Shown here: positions 7,789-17,884 of the stretch, one piece after another
Numbering within the stretch: the first letter of the stretch is position 1
Layout: the number at the start of each line of letters is the position of its first letter
Source of the DNA: Nocardioides panacis
Lineage (GTDB): Bacteria > Actinomycetota > Actinomycetes > Propionibacteriales > Nocardioidaceae
NCBI RefSeq assembly: GCF_019039255.1
Contig: NZ_CP077062.1
Coordinates: 744,001 to 808,000 of the forward strand
Direction of reading: 5' to 3'
DNA length: 64,000 nt
Position numbers and translations under genes: made by a program
Notes under the pieces: model-generated
The model's input: the letters and a program-made list of their open reading frames with translations, nothing else
The model's database searches: none
Told to the model about the DNA's origin: nothing

Positions 7789-9966
7789 TCAGGAGGGTCG
7801 CAGCCAGAGCGTGGCCAGCGGCGGCAGGGTGACCGATGCCGACGCGGGCTGGCCGTGGTGCTCGCCCTGGTCGGCCTTGACCACGCCGAGGTTCCCGACG
7901 CCCGACCCGGCGTACGCGTCCGCGTCGGTGTTCAGCAGCTCGGTCCACGTGCCGCCGGCGGGGAGCCCGAGCCGGTAGTCGTGGTGGGGTACGGCGGAGA
8001 AGTTCGCGACGCACACCAGCGGGGAGTCGGCCGGGTCCTTGGGGAACCGGATGAAGCTCAGCACGTTGTTGCTGGAGTCGTTGGCGTCGATCCAGGAGAA
8101 CCCGGAGCCCTCGGTGTCCAGCGACCAGAGCGCCGAGCTGTCCTTGTAGATCTGGTTCATGTCGCGCACCAGGGAGTGCACGCCGCGGTGGTCGGCGTTG
8201 TCGAGCAGCCACCAGTCCAGCTCGCGGCTCTCGGCCCACTCCGACTCCTGGCCGAACTCGCTGCCCATGAACAGCAGCTGCTTGCCCGGGTGCGCCCACA
8301 TGTAGGCGAGGTAGGTGCGCAGGTTGGCGAGCTGCTGCCACCGGTCGCCCGGCATCTTGCGCAGCAGCGAGCCCTTGCCGTGCACGACCTCGTCGTGGCT
8401 GATCGGCAGCACGTAGTTCTCGGAGTAGGCGTAGACCAGGGAGAACGTCAGCTGGCCGTGGTGGTACTGCCGGTGGATCGGGTCGTTCTGCACGTAGCCG
8501 AGGCTGTCGTGCATCCAGCCCATGTTCCACTTGAAGCCGAAGCCGAGCCCGCCGAGGTGGGTCGCGCGGGTGACGCCCGGCCAGGACGTGGACTCCTCCG
8601 CGATGGTGATGGCGCCGGGCACGCGCTTGTAGGCGGTGGCGTTCATCTCCTGCAGGAACGCGACTGCCTCGAGGTTCTCGCGGCCGCCGTACACGTTGGG
8701 CGTCCACTGGCCCGGCTCGCGGGAGTAGTCGAGGTAGAGCATCGAGGCCACGCCGTCGACCCGCAGGCCGTCCGCGTGGAACTCCTCGAGCCAGTAGAGC
8801 GCGTTGGCGACCAGGAAGTTGCGGACCTCCTTGCGGCCGAAGTTGAAGATGTGGGAGCCCCACTCCTTGTGCCAGCCGCGCTGCGGGTTCGGGTCCTCGT
8901 AGAGCGGGGTGCCGTCGAAGCGGGCCAGCGCCCACTCGTCGGTGGCGAAGTGCCCGGGCACCCAGTCGAGGATGACGCCGATGCCGGCCTGGTGCAGCCG
9001 GTCGATCAGCAGCCGCAGCCCGTCGGGGTCGCCGAAGCGGGAGTCCGCGGCGAAGTAGGACGTGACGTGGTAGCCCCAGGACCCGCCGAACGGGTGCTGC
9101 ATCACCGGCATCAGCTCGACGTGGGTGAAGCCGGTCTCCTGGAGGTACGGGACCAGCTCGTCGGCGAGCTCGGCGTAGGACCGGCCGCGCCGCCACGAGG
9201 CCAGGTGCACCTCGTAGGTGGACATCGGCTTCTCGTGGGCGCCGCCCTCGGTGCGGGCGGTCATCCAGTCGTCGTCGCCCCACGTGTAGGACGAGTCGAA
9301 GACGACCGAGGAGGTGGCCGGCGGGACCTCGGCGTGGAACGCCATGGGGTCGGCCTTCTCGCGCCACTGGTCGTCGGCGCCGAGGACGACGTACTTGTAG
9401 TGCGTGCCGGAGCCGACGTCGGGGACGAACAGCTCCCACACGCCGGAGATGCCGAGCTGCCGCATCGGGTGCTCGCGGCCGTCCCAGCTGTTGAAGTCGC
9501 CCTTGATGCGGACGCCCTTCGCGTGCGGCGCCCACACCGCGAACGAGGTGCCGGTGACCGGTCCCGTCGGGCCGTCGTAGGTGCGCACGTGCGAGCCGAG
9601 CACGTCCCACAGCTGCTCGTGGCGACCCTCGTTGATCAGGTGCAGGTCGACCTCGCCGAGCGTGGGGAGGTAGCGGTAGGCGTCGTCGGTGGTGTGCGCC
9701 GCGGCGCCGGCGTAGGAGACCTCGAGCCGGTAGTCCGGGACCTCGGGTACGTCGACCACGCCGGCCCAGATCCCGCCGTACTCGTGGGTCAGGGGGGTGC
9801 GGGAGCTGCCGTGCACGACGACCACGGACTCGGCCAGCGGCCGGAACGCGCGGATCGTGACCGCCCCGTCGTGCGGGTGCGCGCCGAGGACCTGGTGCGG
9901 GTTGCCGTGACGTCCCTCGACCACCTGGTCGAGGATCGTGCGGTCGAGCGGGAGGACCGTGCTCAT
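7789..9966 (-). CDS. glgB: 1,4-alpha-glucan branching enzyme
   Basis: A 725-residue GH13 branching enzyme, the usual length for actinobacterial GlgB. N-terminal beta-sandwich modules (residues about 1-220) precede the catalytic barrel. Catalytic Asp is in [18 protein letters not shown], Glu in [15 protein letters not shown], and the transition-state Asp in [14 protein letters not shown]. It introduces alpha-1,6 branches into the glucan made by GlgE. It is the last gene of the glgE-treS-mak-glgB operon. Its ATG overlaps the mak stop codon by 4 nt (ATGA), indicating translational coupling. Confidence 0.96.
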   Translation of the reverse strand: MSTVLPLDRTILDQVVEGRHGNPHQVLGAHPHDGAVTIRAFRPLAESVVVVHGSSRTPLTHEYGGIWAGVVDVPEVPDYRLEVSYAGAAAHTTDDAYRYLPTLGEVDLHLINEGRHEQLWDVLGSHVRTYDGPTGPVTGTSFAVWAPHAKGVRIKGDFNSWDGREHPMRQLGISGVWELFVPDVGSGTHYKYVVLGADDQWREKADPMAFHAEVPPATSSVVFDSSYTWGDDDWMTARTEGGAHEKPMSTYEVHLASWRRGRSYAELADELVPYLQETGFTHVELMPVMQHPFGGSWGYHVTSYFAADSRFGDPDGLRLLIDRLHQAGIGVILDWVPGHFATDEWALARFDGTPLYEDPNPQRGWHKEWGSHIFNFGRKEVRNFLVANALYWLEEFHADGLRVDGVASMLYLDYSREPGQWTPNVYGGRENLEAVAFLQEMNATAYKRVPGAITIAEESTSWPGVTRATHLGGLGFGFKWNMGWMHDSLGYVQNDPIHRQYHHGQLTFSLVYAYSENYVLPISHDEVVHGKGSLLRKMPGDRWQQLANLRTYLAYMWAHPGKQLLFMGSEFGQESEWAESRELDWWLLDNADHRGVHSLVRDMNQIYKDSSALWSLDTEGSGFSWIDANDSSNNVLSFIRFPKDPADSPLVCVANFSAVPHHDYRLGLPAGGTWTELLNTDADAYAGSGVGNLGVVKADQGEHHGQPASASVTLPPLATLWLRPS

Positions 9967-11426
9967 GCGTCGTTCGCCTCCTGGGTCTGGGTGATCCTGG
10001 CGATGGCCCCGAGAGGGATGGGGAGCCAGGTGGGGCGGTTGCGCGCTTCGTAGACCGCCTCGTAGACGGCCTTGTCGGCGATGTACGCCCGCAGGATCAG
10101 GTCCTGCTCGGGGGAGAGCCGGCCGTCTGAGGTGCGCCCGCTGTTCTCGACGTACCCCCGCAGGAACGCGGCGGTGTTGCGGTCGGCCCACTCGGTGGCG
10201 CGGAACGCGATCTGGTTGGCCTCCGCGCTGTCGGCCTGGACGTCGGCCTCCACGGCGTGCGCCGCGTAGTCGAAGGACCGGAGCATCCCGGCCACGTCGC
10301 GCCACACCAGGTCGGGACGGATCCGCTCGGCGAGCGACTTGGCCGGCTCGCCCTCGAAGTCCACGATCTTCCAGCCCCTGACGGTGCGCAGCGTCTGGCC
10401 GAGGTGGAAGTCGCCGTGCACCCGCTGGGCGGTGGCGGTCTGCCCCGACGTGCCGAGGGTCGCGACGTCGGCGAAGGTGCGCCGGAGCGCGTCGGCGTGC
10501 TGGGCGAGCTCCGGGACGATCGCCAGCGCCACCTCGAGGCGGGTCAGCATCGCGTCCGAGAGCGCGGTCAGGTCGTCGGCGCCCCACCGCTCGGTGGGGA
10601 ACTGCTCGGCCAGCACGTCGTGGACCTGCGCGGTGGCCAGGCCGAGCCGGGCGGCCTCGCCCGCGAAGTCGCCGCCGACCTCGTCGGCGTGCAGGTCGGC
10701 CTCGGCGAACAGGTCGCGCACGCTGGCCAGCGCCAGGTCCCAGCCGTCGCTCGCGGTCCGCAGGAACTGCTGCAGCATCGCGAGCTGGACCGGGTCGGCG
10801 TCCGGGTCGGCGTCCGGGCTGGTCAGCTCGAGCCAGCCGTAGAGGGCGGCCACGTGGTCGCTGCCCTGCTCGGTGAGGGCGCGGTGAATGACGATGTCGG
10901 GGTTGCGGCCGGTGTTGACCTTGCGGAACACCTTCATCAGCGAGTCCTCGCCGAAGGCGACCGAGGAGTTGCTCTGCTCGCCGGAGAACAGCGTCGAGTG
11001 CGTCTCCAGGTCCAGGTCGTGCCCGGGCAGCCGGTGGAACGTCAGCTGGCCGTACGTCGCCTCGCCGCCCCCGGCCGCGTCGAAGGCCCGCAGGTAGAGC
11101 CCGGTGGCCTGCCGGTCGTGCACCGCGTCGTACACCACGACGCGCCCGAGGTCCGGGTCGGTCCAGGTGCCGACGAGCGCGTGCTCGATGCGCTGCTGCG
11201 GCTCGTCGTAGTAGGCGAGCGGGACCTGGTAGGTCTCGCGCTCGTGCGGCTCGGCACCGCCGTACTCCACGTCGACGAGCTCGATGCGGACGACCGGGAA
11301 CGTGCCCAGCTCACCGAGGCTGCCGACCCGGGTCGCGCCGAGCACGGTCAGGTCGCGACCCTTGCCGGCGAACCAGCGGGCGGTCGCGAGGTAGTCGGCC
11401 ACTGCGGTCAGGGCATCGGGCGTCAC
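9963..11426 (-). CDS. mak: Maltokinase
   Basis: A 487-residue protein that phosphorylates maltose to maltose-1-phosphate with ATP, feeding GlgE. It has an aminoglycoside-phosphotransferase-like fold, with the catalytic loop [13 protein letters not shown] and the metal-binding [16 protein letters not shown] near residues 310-345. The N-terminal cap ([15 protein letters not shown]) is typical of Mak. The GTG start at 11426 overlaps the treS stop by 4 nt and the stop overlaps the glgB ATG. Longer in-frame extension upstream would run through treS, so the GTG is the likely start. Confidence 0.93.
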   Translation of the reverse strand: MTPDALTAVADYLATARWFAGKGRDLTVLGATRVGSLGELGTFPVVRIELVDVEYGGAEPHERETYQVPLAYYDEPQQRIEHALVGTWTDPDLGRVVVYDAVHDRQATGLYLRAFDAAGGGEATYGQLTFHRLPGHDLDLETHSTLFSGEQSNSSVAFGEDSLMKVFRKVNTGRNPDIVIHRALTEQGSDHVAALYGWLELTSPDADPDADPVQLAMLQQFLRTASDGWDLALASVRDLFAEADLHADEVGGDFAGEAARLGLATAQVHDVLAEQFPTERWGADDLTALSDAMLTRLEVALAIVPELAQHADALRRTFADVATLGTSGQTATAQRVHGDFHLGQTLRTVRGWKIVDFEGEPAKSLAERIRPDLVWRDVAGMLRSFDYAAHAVEADVQADSAEANQIAFRATEWADRNTAAFLRGYVENSGRTSDGRLSPEQDLILRAYIADKAVYEAVYEARNRPTWLPIPLGAIARITQTQEANDA

Positions 11427-13165
11427 GCGCGCTCCATCTCCGTCGGGGGTGCGGTCACGTTCGGCACCTCGCGGTGCGGGAGGCGGAACCAGTAGAAGCC
11501 GTAGGCCCCCAGGGTCAGGAGGTACGGCAGCTCGCCGATCTCCGGGAACCGGACCCCGCCGAGCAGCTCGATGGGGGCCACCCCCTCGAAGCGGCGCAGG
11601 TCCAGCTCGACCGGCTGCGGGAAGCGCGAGAGGTTGTTGATGCACAGCACGGTGTCCGTGCTGCCGTCCTCGGCGACGTACTCGCGCACGTAGCTCAGCA
11701 CGCTCGGGTTGGAGCCGCCGAGGTCGGTGAACGTGCCGAGGCCGAAGGCCGGGTGCTTCTTGCGCGTGTGGATCATCCGGCGCGTCCAGTGCAGCAACGA
11801 CGACGCGTTCTCGAGCTCGGTCTCCACATTGACGCGCTGGTACCCGAAGACCGGGTCCTGAATCGGGGGCAGGTGCAGGCGGCCCGGGGTGGCGACCGAG
11901 AAGCCGGCGTTGCGGTCCGGCGTCCACTGCATCGGGGTGCGCACGCCGTCGCGGTCGCCGAGCCAGATGTTGTCGCCCATCCCGATCTCGTCGCCGTAGT
12001 AGAGCACGGGCGAGCCGGGCAGCGAGAGCAGCAGCGCGGTGAACAGCTCCATCGTGTTGACGTCGTTGTCCAGCAGCGGGGCCAGCCGGCGGCGGATGCC
12101 GATGTTGGCCTTCATCCGCGGGTCCTTGGCGTACTCGCCCCACATGTAGTCGCGGTCCTCGTCGGCGACCATCTCGAGCGTCAGCTCGTCGTGGTTGCGC
12201 AGGAAGATGCCCCACTGGCAGCCGGACGGGATCGCCGGGGTCTGCTCGAGGATCTCCGAGATCGGGAAGCGCGACTCGCGGCGGACCGCCATGAAGATGC
12301 GCGGCATGACGGGGAAGTGGAAGCACATGTGGCACTCGTCGCCACCCGACTCGAACTCCCCGAAGTAGTCCACCACGTCGCTGGGCCACTGGTTGGCCTC
12401 GGCCAGCAGGATCTTGCCCGGGTACTTCTCGTCGACGAAGCGGCGCACCTTCTTGAGGAAGTCGTGCGTCTCCTTGAGGTTCTCGCCGTTGGTGCCCTCG
12501 CGCTCGTAGAGGTAGGGCACCGCGTCGAGCCGGAAGCCGTCCAGGCCCATGTCGAACCAGAACGACACCGCCTCGATGATCGCGTCGTGCACGGCCGGGT
12601 TGTCGAAGTTCAGGTCCGGCTGGTGGGAGAAGAACCGGTGCCAGAAGTACTGCTGGCGGACCGGGTCCCAGGTCCAGTTCGAGGGCTCGGTGTCCACGAA
12701 GATGATCCGGGCGTCCTCGTACTTGTCGTCGGTGTCGGACCAGACGTAGAAGTCGCCGTAGGGACCCTCGGGGTCCTCGCGGCTGGCCTGGAACCACGGG
12801 TGCGCGTCCGAGGTGTGGTTCATGACGAAGTCGATGATCACCCGGATGCCGCGCGAGTGCGCGGCGTCGAGGAAGGTGTGGAAGTCCTCGACGGTGCCGA
12901 TCTCGGGAAGGATGTTGGTGTAGTCCGAGACGTCGTAACCGCCGTCGCGCAGCGGCGAGGAGAAGAACGGCGGGATCCAGAGGCAGTCGACGCCCAGCCA
13001 CTCGAGGTAGTCGAGCTTCTCGATCAGGCCCTTGAAGTCGCCGACCCCGTCGCCGTTGCTGTCCTTGAAGGAGCGGACCAGCACCTCGTAGAAGACCGCC
13101 GTCTTGAACCAGTCGGGCTGGTTCTCGGGCAGGCCGCTGGGCTCGGTCGAGTACTGCTGGGTCAC
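11423..13165 (-). CDS. treS: Trehalose synthase (maltose alpha-D-glucosyltransferase)
   Basis: A 580-residue GH13_16 enzyme that interconverts trehalose and maltose. Motifs: DFVMNHTS, the nucleophile region [20 protein letters not shown], the acid/base region [19 protein letters not shown] and [13 protein letters not shown]. It lacks the fused C-terminal maltokinase domain of some TreS proteins, consistent with a separate mak gene directly downstream. The GTG start at 13165 overlaps the glgE stop by 4 nt. In the GlgE pathway TreS supplies maltose for Mak. Confidence 0.95.
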   Translation of the reverse strand: MTQQYSTEPSGLPENQPDWFKTAVFYEVLVRSFKDSNGDGVGDFKGLIEKLDYLEWLGVDCLWIPPFFSSPLRDGGYDVSDYTNILPEIGTVEDFHTFLDAAHSRGIRVIIDFVMNHTSDAHPWFQASREDPEGPYGDFYVWSDTDDKYEDARIIFVDTEPSNWTWDPVRQQYFWHRFFSHQPDLNFDNPAVHDAIIEAVSFWFDMGLDGFRLDAVPYLYEREGTNGENLKETHDFLKKVRRFVDEKYPGKILLAEANQWPSDVVDYFGEFESGGDECHMCFHFPVMPRIFMAVRRESRFPISEILEQTPAIPSGCQWGIFLRNHDELTLEMVADEDRDYMWGEYAKDPRMKANIGIRRRLAPLLDNDVNTMELFTALLLSLPGSPVLYYGDEIGMGDNIWLGDRDGVRTPMQWTPDRNAGFSVATPGRLHLPPIQDPVFGYQRVNVETELENASSLLHWTRRMIHTRKKHPAFGLGTFTDLGGSNPSVLSYVREYVAEDGSTDTVLCINNLSRFPQPVELDLRRFEGVAPIELLGGVRFPEIGELPYLLTLGAYGFYWFRLPHREVPNVTAPPTEMERA

Positions 13166-15136
13166 TGGTGGTGCCTCCGGACGATCAGGACGTGGGCGGG
13201 TTCGACGTAGGGATCGAGCCGGACGTAGTTGCGTTCTCCCCAGGTCCAGGACTCCCCGGTGATCTCGTCGTGCACGACGAACTGGTCGTTCCAGTCCATC
13301 CCGAGAGCCGGCATGTCCAGGTGCACCGTGGTCTCGCGGGTGCCGTGCGGGTCGACGTTGACGACCACGATGACGGTGTCGTCGCCGGCGGTCTTGCTGA
13401 ACACGACGGTGGAGTCGTCGTCGGCGGAGTGGACGGTCAGGTCCCGCAGCTGCTGGAGGGCGGGGTGCGCCCGGCGGATCTCGTTGAGCCGGGTGAGGTA
13501 CGGCTTGAGGGTGTGCCCGGTGCGGTCGGCGGCGTCCCAGTCCCGGATCCGGATCTGGAACTTCTCCGAGTCGAGGTACTCCTCCTTGCCCGGCTGCAGC
13601 GCGACGTGCTCGAAGAGCTCGAAGCCGGCGTAGACGCCCCAGCTCGGGGAGCCGGTCGCGGCGAGGACCGCGCGGATCTTGAACGCCGCGGGCCCGCCGT
13701 ACTGCAGGAAGAAGGGCAGGATGTCGGGGGTGTTCACCCAGAAGCTCGGGCGGAGCACGTGGCTGGTCTCGTGGGAGACCTCCTTGAAGTACTCCTCGAT
13801 CTCCCACTTCGTGTTGCGCCAGGTGAAGTAGCAGTAGGACTGGTGGAAGCCCACCGTGCCGAGCGCCTCCATCATCGCGGGCTTGGTGAACGCCTCGGCC
13901 AGGAACAGCACGTCGGGGTCGGTGGCGCGGACCTGGCTCATCAGCCACTCCCAGAACTGCACCGGCTTGGTGTGCGGGTTGTCCACCCGGAACACCCGGA
14001 CGCCGTGCGACATCCACAGCCGGACGATGCGCAGCACCTCGGCGTAGATGCCCTCGGGGTCGTTGTCGAAGTTGACCGGGTAGATGTCCTGGTACTTCTT
14101 CGGCGGGTTCTCGGCGTAGGCGATCGAGCCGTCGGCCCGGGTGGTGAACCACTCGGGGTGCTTGCTGACCCACGGGTGGTCCGGGGCCGCCTGGAGCGCG
14201 AGGTCGAGCGCGACCTCGAGGCCGAGCTCGTGGGCCCGCGCGACGAACGCGTCGAGGTCCTCGAAGGTGCCGAGCTCGGGGTGGATGGTGTCGTGGCCGC
14301 CCTCGGCGGAGCCGATCGCCCAGGGTGAGCCCGGGTCGTCGGGTCCGGGCGTGAGCGTGTTGTTCGCGCCCTTGCGGTTCAGCCGGCCGATCGGGTGGAT
14401 CGGGGGCAGGTAGATGATGTCGAAGCCCATCTCGGCGACCGCGTCCAGCCGCTTGGCTGCGGTGCGCAGCGTGCCGGGGACGGTCTTGCCGGTCGTCGCG
14501 TCGACGTAGGCGCCCTCCGAGCGGGGGAAGAACTCGTACCAGGCGCTGAACAGCGCCCGCTCCCGGTCGGCGAAGAACGGGTAGGGGCCCTCGGTGGTGA
14601 CCAGGTCGCGCAGCGGGAAGTCGGCGAGCAGCGCGTCGATCGCGGGGGAGACGGCCGCGGCGTACCGGACCGGGTCGGGACGGCTGGTGTCCGTGACGGC
14701 CTTGACCGCGTCCGCGACCGTACGGCGGCCGGGGGAGCGCTTAGGGAGCGACTTCTCCAGCCGCTCCAGCAGCAGCACGCCCTCGGTGAACATCAGCTCG
14801 ACGTCGATGCCGGCCGGGATCTTGATCTCGGAGTTGTGCCGCCAGGTGGCGACCGGGTCGCTCCAGGACTCGATGACGAAGGTCCAGGGGCCCATCTCGT
14901 CGGGCGTGGAAGGAGCCGTGCCACAGGTCCGGCTTCTCGGGGTCCCGGTGCATCCGCACCTCGGGGCGCCGTCGGCCCGCCGGGTCGGTGACGACGAGAT
15001 CGGCGTTCAGCTCGTCGTGCCCCTCCCGGAAGATGACCGCGCTGACGGGCAGCGGCTCGCCGACGGCAGCCTTCACCGGGTAGCGGCCGCCTTCGACGAC
15101 GGGTGTCACGTGCATGACGGGGATACGTCCGACCAT
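13162..15136 (-). CDS. glgE: Alpha-1,4-glucan:maltose-1-phosphate maltosyltransferase (frameshifted as written)
   Basis: Extends alpha-1,4-glucan with maltose from maltose-1-phosphate. The N-terminal beta domain starts at the ATG at 15136 ([20 protein letters not shown]). The frame is lost near 14906-14913 (plus strand GTGGAAGG). Removing one G gives [20 protein letters not shown], which joins the rest and yields about 657 residues, the usual GlgE length. Catalytic Asp is in [13 protein letters not shown] and Glu in [14 protein letters not shown]. It is first in the glgE-treS-mak-glgB operon and divergent from glgP, with about 100 bp between the starts. The shift is most likely a sequence error, because everything downstream is intact and conserved. 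Confidence 0.9.
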
Positions 15137-15200
15137 GGCCCGAACATACCGTGCATACGACCTGCCGAAACCCACGCGCGTCGTCACGAACACGCGAATA

Positions 15201-15231
15201 TTGGATCGTTCAAGTCCTTCTGCATTAGGGT
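15201..15231 (+). promoter_or_regulatory. glgP promoter, probably leaderless
   Basis: TTGGAT (15201-15206) and TAGGGT (15226-15231) form a -35/-10 pair with a long 19-bp spacer. The -10 ends 7 nt before the GTG at 15239. The same intergenic region must hold the divergent glgE promoter, which I could not locate with confidence. Confidence 0.45.
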
Positions 15232-15238
15232 GCTCCGC

Positions 15239-17833
15239 GTGAGAGCAATCCGTCGGTTCACCGTCCGTCCTGTCCTGCCCCAGCCGCTCGAGGCGCTCGG
15301 TGAGCTCGCAGGCAACCTGCGCTGGTCCTGGCACCCCGAGACCCAGGATCTCTTCGCGTCCGTCGACGCCTCGGCGTGGGAGGCCTCGGGTCACGACCCG
15401 GTGCGCTTCCTGGGCGCCGTACCCCTGGCCCGTCTGGACCAGTTGGCCGGCGACGCGGAGTTCCTCGGGCAGCTCGCGGCGGCCCGGTCCGACCTCGAGC
15501 GGTACATGACCGGTGAGCGGTGGTACCAGCGCAGCGCCTCGAGCGAGACGCCGCTGCCGGCCTCCATCGGCTACTTCTCCCCGGAGTTCGGCATCACCGC
15601 GGTGCTGCCGCAGTACTCCGGCGGTCTCGGCATCCTGGCCGGCGACCACCTCAAGACCGCGAGCGACCTCGGCGTCCCGATCATCGGCGTCGGTCTGCTC
15701 TACCGGCACGGCTACTTCCGCCAGTCGCTGTCCCGCGACGGCTGGCAGCAGGAGACCTACCCGGTCCTCGACCCCGACGGCCTGCCGCTGTCGCTGCTGC
15801 GCGAGGAGGACGGCTCGGTCGCGAAGATCGAGATCGGCCTGCCCTCGGAGGAGTCGCTGACCGCCCGCATCTGGGTGGCCCAGGTCGGCCGCGTCCCGCT
15901 GCTGCTGCTCGACTCCGACGTGGAGGAGAACAGCGAGGTCATCCGCACCGTCACCGACCGCCTGTACGGCGGCAACACCGAGCACCGCCTGCGCCAGGAG
16001 ATGCTGCTCGGCATCGGCGGCGTGCGCGCGATCCGCGCCTTCTCCCGGATCACCGGCGCCACCGCCCCCGAGGTCTTCCACACCAACGAGGGCCACGCCG
16101 GCTTCCTCGGCCTCGAGCGGATCCGCGAGCTCACCGAGGACGCCGGCCTGTCCTTCGACGCCGCCCTCGAGGTCTCCCGCGCCGGCACGGTGTTCACCAC
16201 GCACACGCCGGTCCCGGCCGGCATCGACCGCTTCCCGCTCGACCTGGTCGCGCAGTACTTCGGCGGCGACAACGCCTGCCCGGGCGTCCCGGTCGACCGG
16301 ATCCTGGCCCTCGGCGCCGAGCAGTACGACGGTGGCGACCCGGCCATGTTCAACATGGCGGTGATGGGGTTCCGGCTCTCGCAGCGCGCCAACGGCGTCT
16401 CCCAGCTGCACGGGGTGGTCAGCCGCGGCATGTTCGGCGGGCTCTGGCCGCAGTTCGACGCCGAGGAGCGCCCGATCACCTCGATCACCAACGGCGTGCA
16501 CGCGCCCACCTGGGTGGCCCGCGAGATCTTCGACCTGGCGCGCAGCCACGGCGTGCGGCCCGGCCCGGACCCCGACGCGGACGACCCGCACCTGGTCTTC
16601 GACGTCGTGGACAAGGTCCCCGGCAAGGAGATCTGGGACACCAAGCGGATCCTCCGCCAGCGGCTCGTCGACGACGCGCGCTCCCGGATGCGGAAGTCCT
16701 GGAAGCAGCGCGGCGCCGCGCCGGCCGAGGTCAAGTGGATCGACTCGGCGCTCGACGCGAACGTCCTCACCATCGGGTTCGCCCGTCGCGTGCCGTCGTA
16801 CAAGCGGCTCACGCTGATGCTGCGCGACCCCGACCGGCTCAAGCGTCTGCTGCTGCACCCGGAGCGCCCGGTGCAGCTGGTCATCGCCGGCAAGTCGCAC
16901 CCGGCCGACGAGGGCGGCAAGAAGCTGATCCAGGAGATGGTGCGCTTCGCCGACGACCCCGAGGTCCGGCACCGCATCGTGTTCCTGCCGAACTACGACA
17001 TCGCGATGGCGCAGCCGCTGTACCCGGGCTGCGACGTCTGGCTGAACAACCCGCTGCGCCCCTACGAGGCCTGCGGCACGTCCGGCATGAAGGCGGCCCT
17101 GAACGGCGGCCTGAACCTCTCCATCCTCGACGGGTGGTGGGACGAGTGGTACGACGGCAACAACGGCTGGTCGATCCCGTCCGCCGACGGCGTCGACGAC
17201 CCCGACCACCGCGACGACATCGAGGCCACCGCGCTCTACGACCTGATCGAGAACGAGGTCGCGCCGCGGTTCTACGACGAGGACGAGGAGGGTACGCCGG
17301 TCCGCTGGATCGAGATGGTCCGGCACACGCTGAAGTCCCTCGGCCCCAAGGTGCTCGCCGACCGGATGGTGCGCGACTACGTCATGAAGCTCTACAGCCC
17401 CTCGGCGCAGAGCTCCCGGACGCTGAACGGCGACTACGCCGGTGCGCAGCAGCTCGCGGACTGGAAGCACCACGTCCGCACCGGCTGGTCCGGCGTGGGC
17501 ATCGACCACGTCGAGAGCAGCGGGATCTCCGACGCCCCGGAGATCGGCGACAAGCTCGAGGTGCGCGCCTTCGTGTCCCTCGGGTCGCTCTCGCCGGACG
17601 ACGTCGACGTCCAGGTGATCCACGGCCGGATCCGGCACGAGGACGACCTGGTCGACACGACCGTCTCGTCGCTCGCGCTGGGGGAGACCTACGAGGCCGG
17701 CCGGCACCGCTTCGAGGGCACCGTGTCGCTGGCGACCTCCGGCCCGTTCGGCTACACCGTGCGGGTGCTCCCGAAGAACCCGCACCTCGCCTCGGCCGCC
17801 GAGCTGGGCTTCGTCACCCTGCCGCACTACTGA
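15239..17833 (+). CDS. glgP: Alpha-glucan phosphorylase
   Basis: An 864-residue glycogen/maltodextrin phosphorylase of the DUF3417-containing type found in actinobacteria. It releases glucose-1-phosphate from alpha-1,4-glucans. The N-terminal domain (LPQPLEALGELAGNLRWSWH) is characteristic. The PLP-binding region is EACGTSGMKAALNGGLNLS, with the Schiff-base Lys in SGMK. The GTG start at 15239 begins immediately after a -10 element without a ribosome site. It is transcribed divergently from the glgE operon, so synthesis and breakdown genes share one control region. Confidence 0.95.
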   Translation: MRAIRRFTVRPVLPQPLEALGELAGNLRWSWHPETQDLFASVDASAWEASGHDPVRFLGAVPLARLDQLAGDAEFLGQLAAARSDLERYMTGERWYQRSASSETPLPASIGYFSPEFGITAVLPQYSGGLGILAGDHLKTASDLGVPIIGVGLLYRHGYFRQSLSRDGWQQETYPVLDPDGLPLSLLREEDGSVAKIEIGLPSEESLTARIWVAQVGRVPLLLLDSDVEENSEVIRTVTDRLYGGNTEHRLRQEMLLGIGGVRAIRAFSRITGATAPEVFHTNEGHAGFLGLERIRELTEDAGLSFDAALEVSRAGTVFTTHTPVPAGIDRFPLDLVAQYFGGDNACPGVPVDRILALGAEQYDGGDPAMFNMAVMGFRLSQRANGVSQLHGVVSRGMFGGLWPQFDAEERPITSITNGVHAPTWVAREIFDLARSHGVRPGPDPDADDPHLVFDVVDKVPGKEIWDTKRILRQRLVDDARSRMRKSWKQRGAAPAEVKWIDSALDANVLTIGFARRVPSYKRLTLMLRDPDRLKRLLLHPERPVQLVIAGKSHPADEGGKKLIQEMVRFADDPEVRHRIVFLPNYDIAMAQPLYPGCDVWLNNPLRPYEACGTSGMKAALNGGLNLSILDGWWDEWYDGNNGWSIPSADGVDDPDHRDDIEATALYDLIENEVAPRFYDEDEEGTPVRWIEMVRHTLKSLGPKVLADRMVRDYVMKLYSPSAQSSRTLNGDYAGAQQLADWKHHVRTGWSGVGIDHVESSGISDAPEIGDKLEVRAFVSLGSLSPDDVDVQVIHGRIRHEDDLVDTTVSSLALGETYEAGRHRFEGTVSLATSGPFGYTVRVLPKNPHLASAAELGFVTLPHY

Positions 17834-17839
17834 CCGACC

Positions 17840-17884
17840 GTGTGACGACCCCCCGCCCCTCCGGGTCGGGGGGTCGTCTCACAC
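17840..17884. terminator. Bidirectional terminator between glgP and glgX
   Basis: GTGTGACGACCCCCCG pairs with CGGGGGGTCGTCTCACAC across an 11-nt loop, giving about 16 paired bases with a 2-nt bulge. There is no long T run, as is common in high-GC actinobacteria. It lies between convergent genes and its right arm includes the glgX stop codon. Confidence 0.8.
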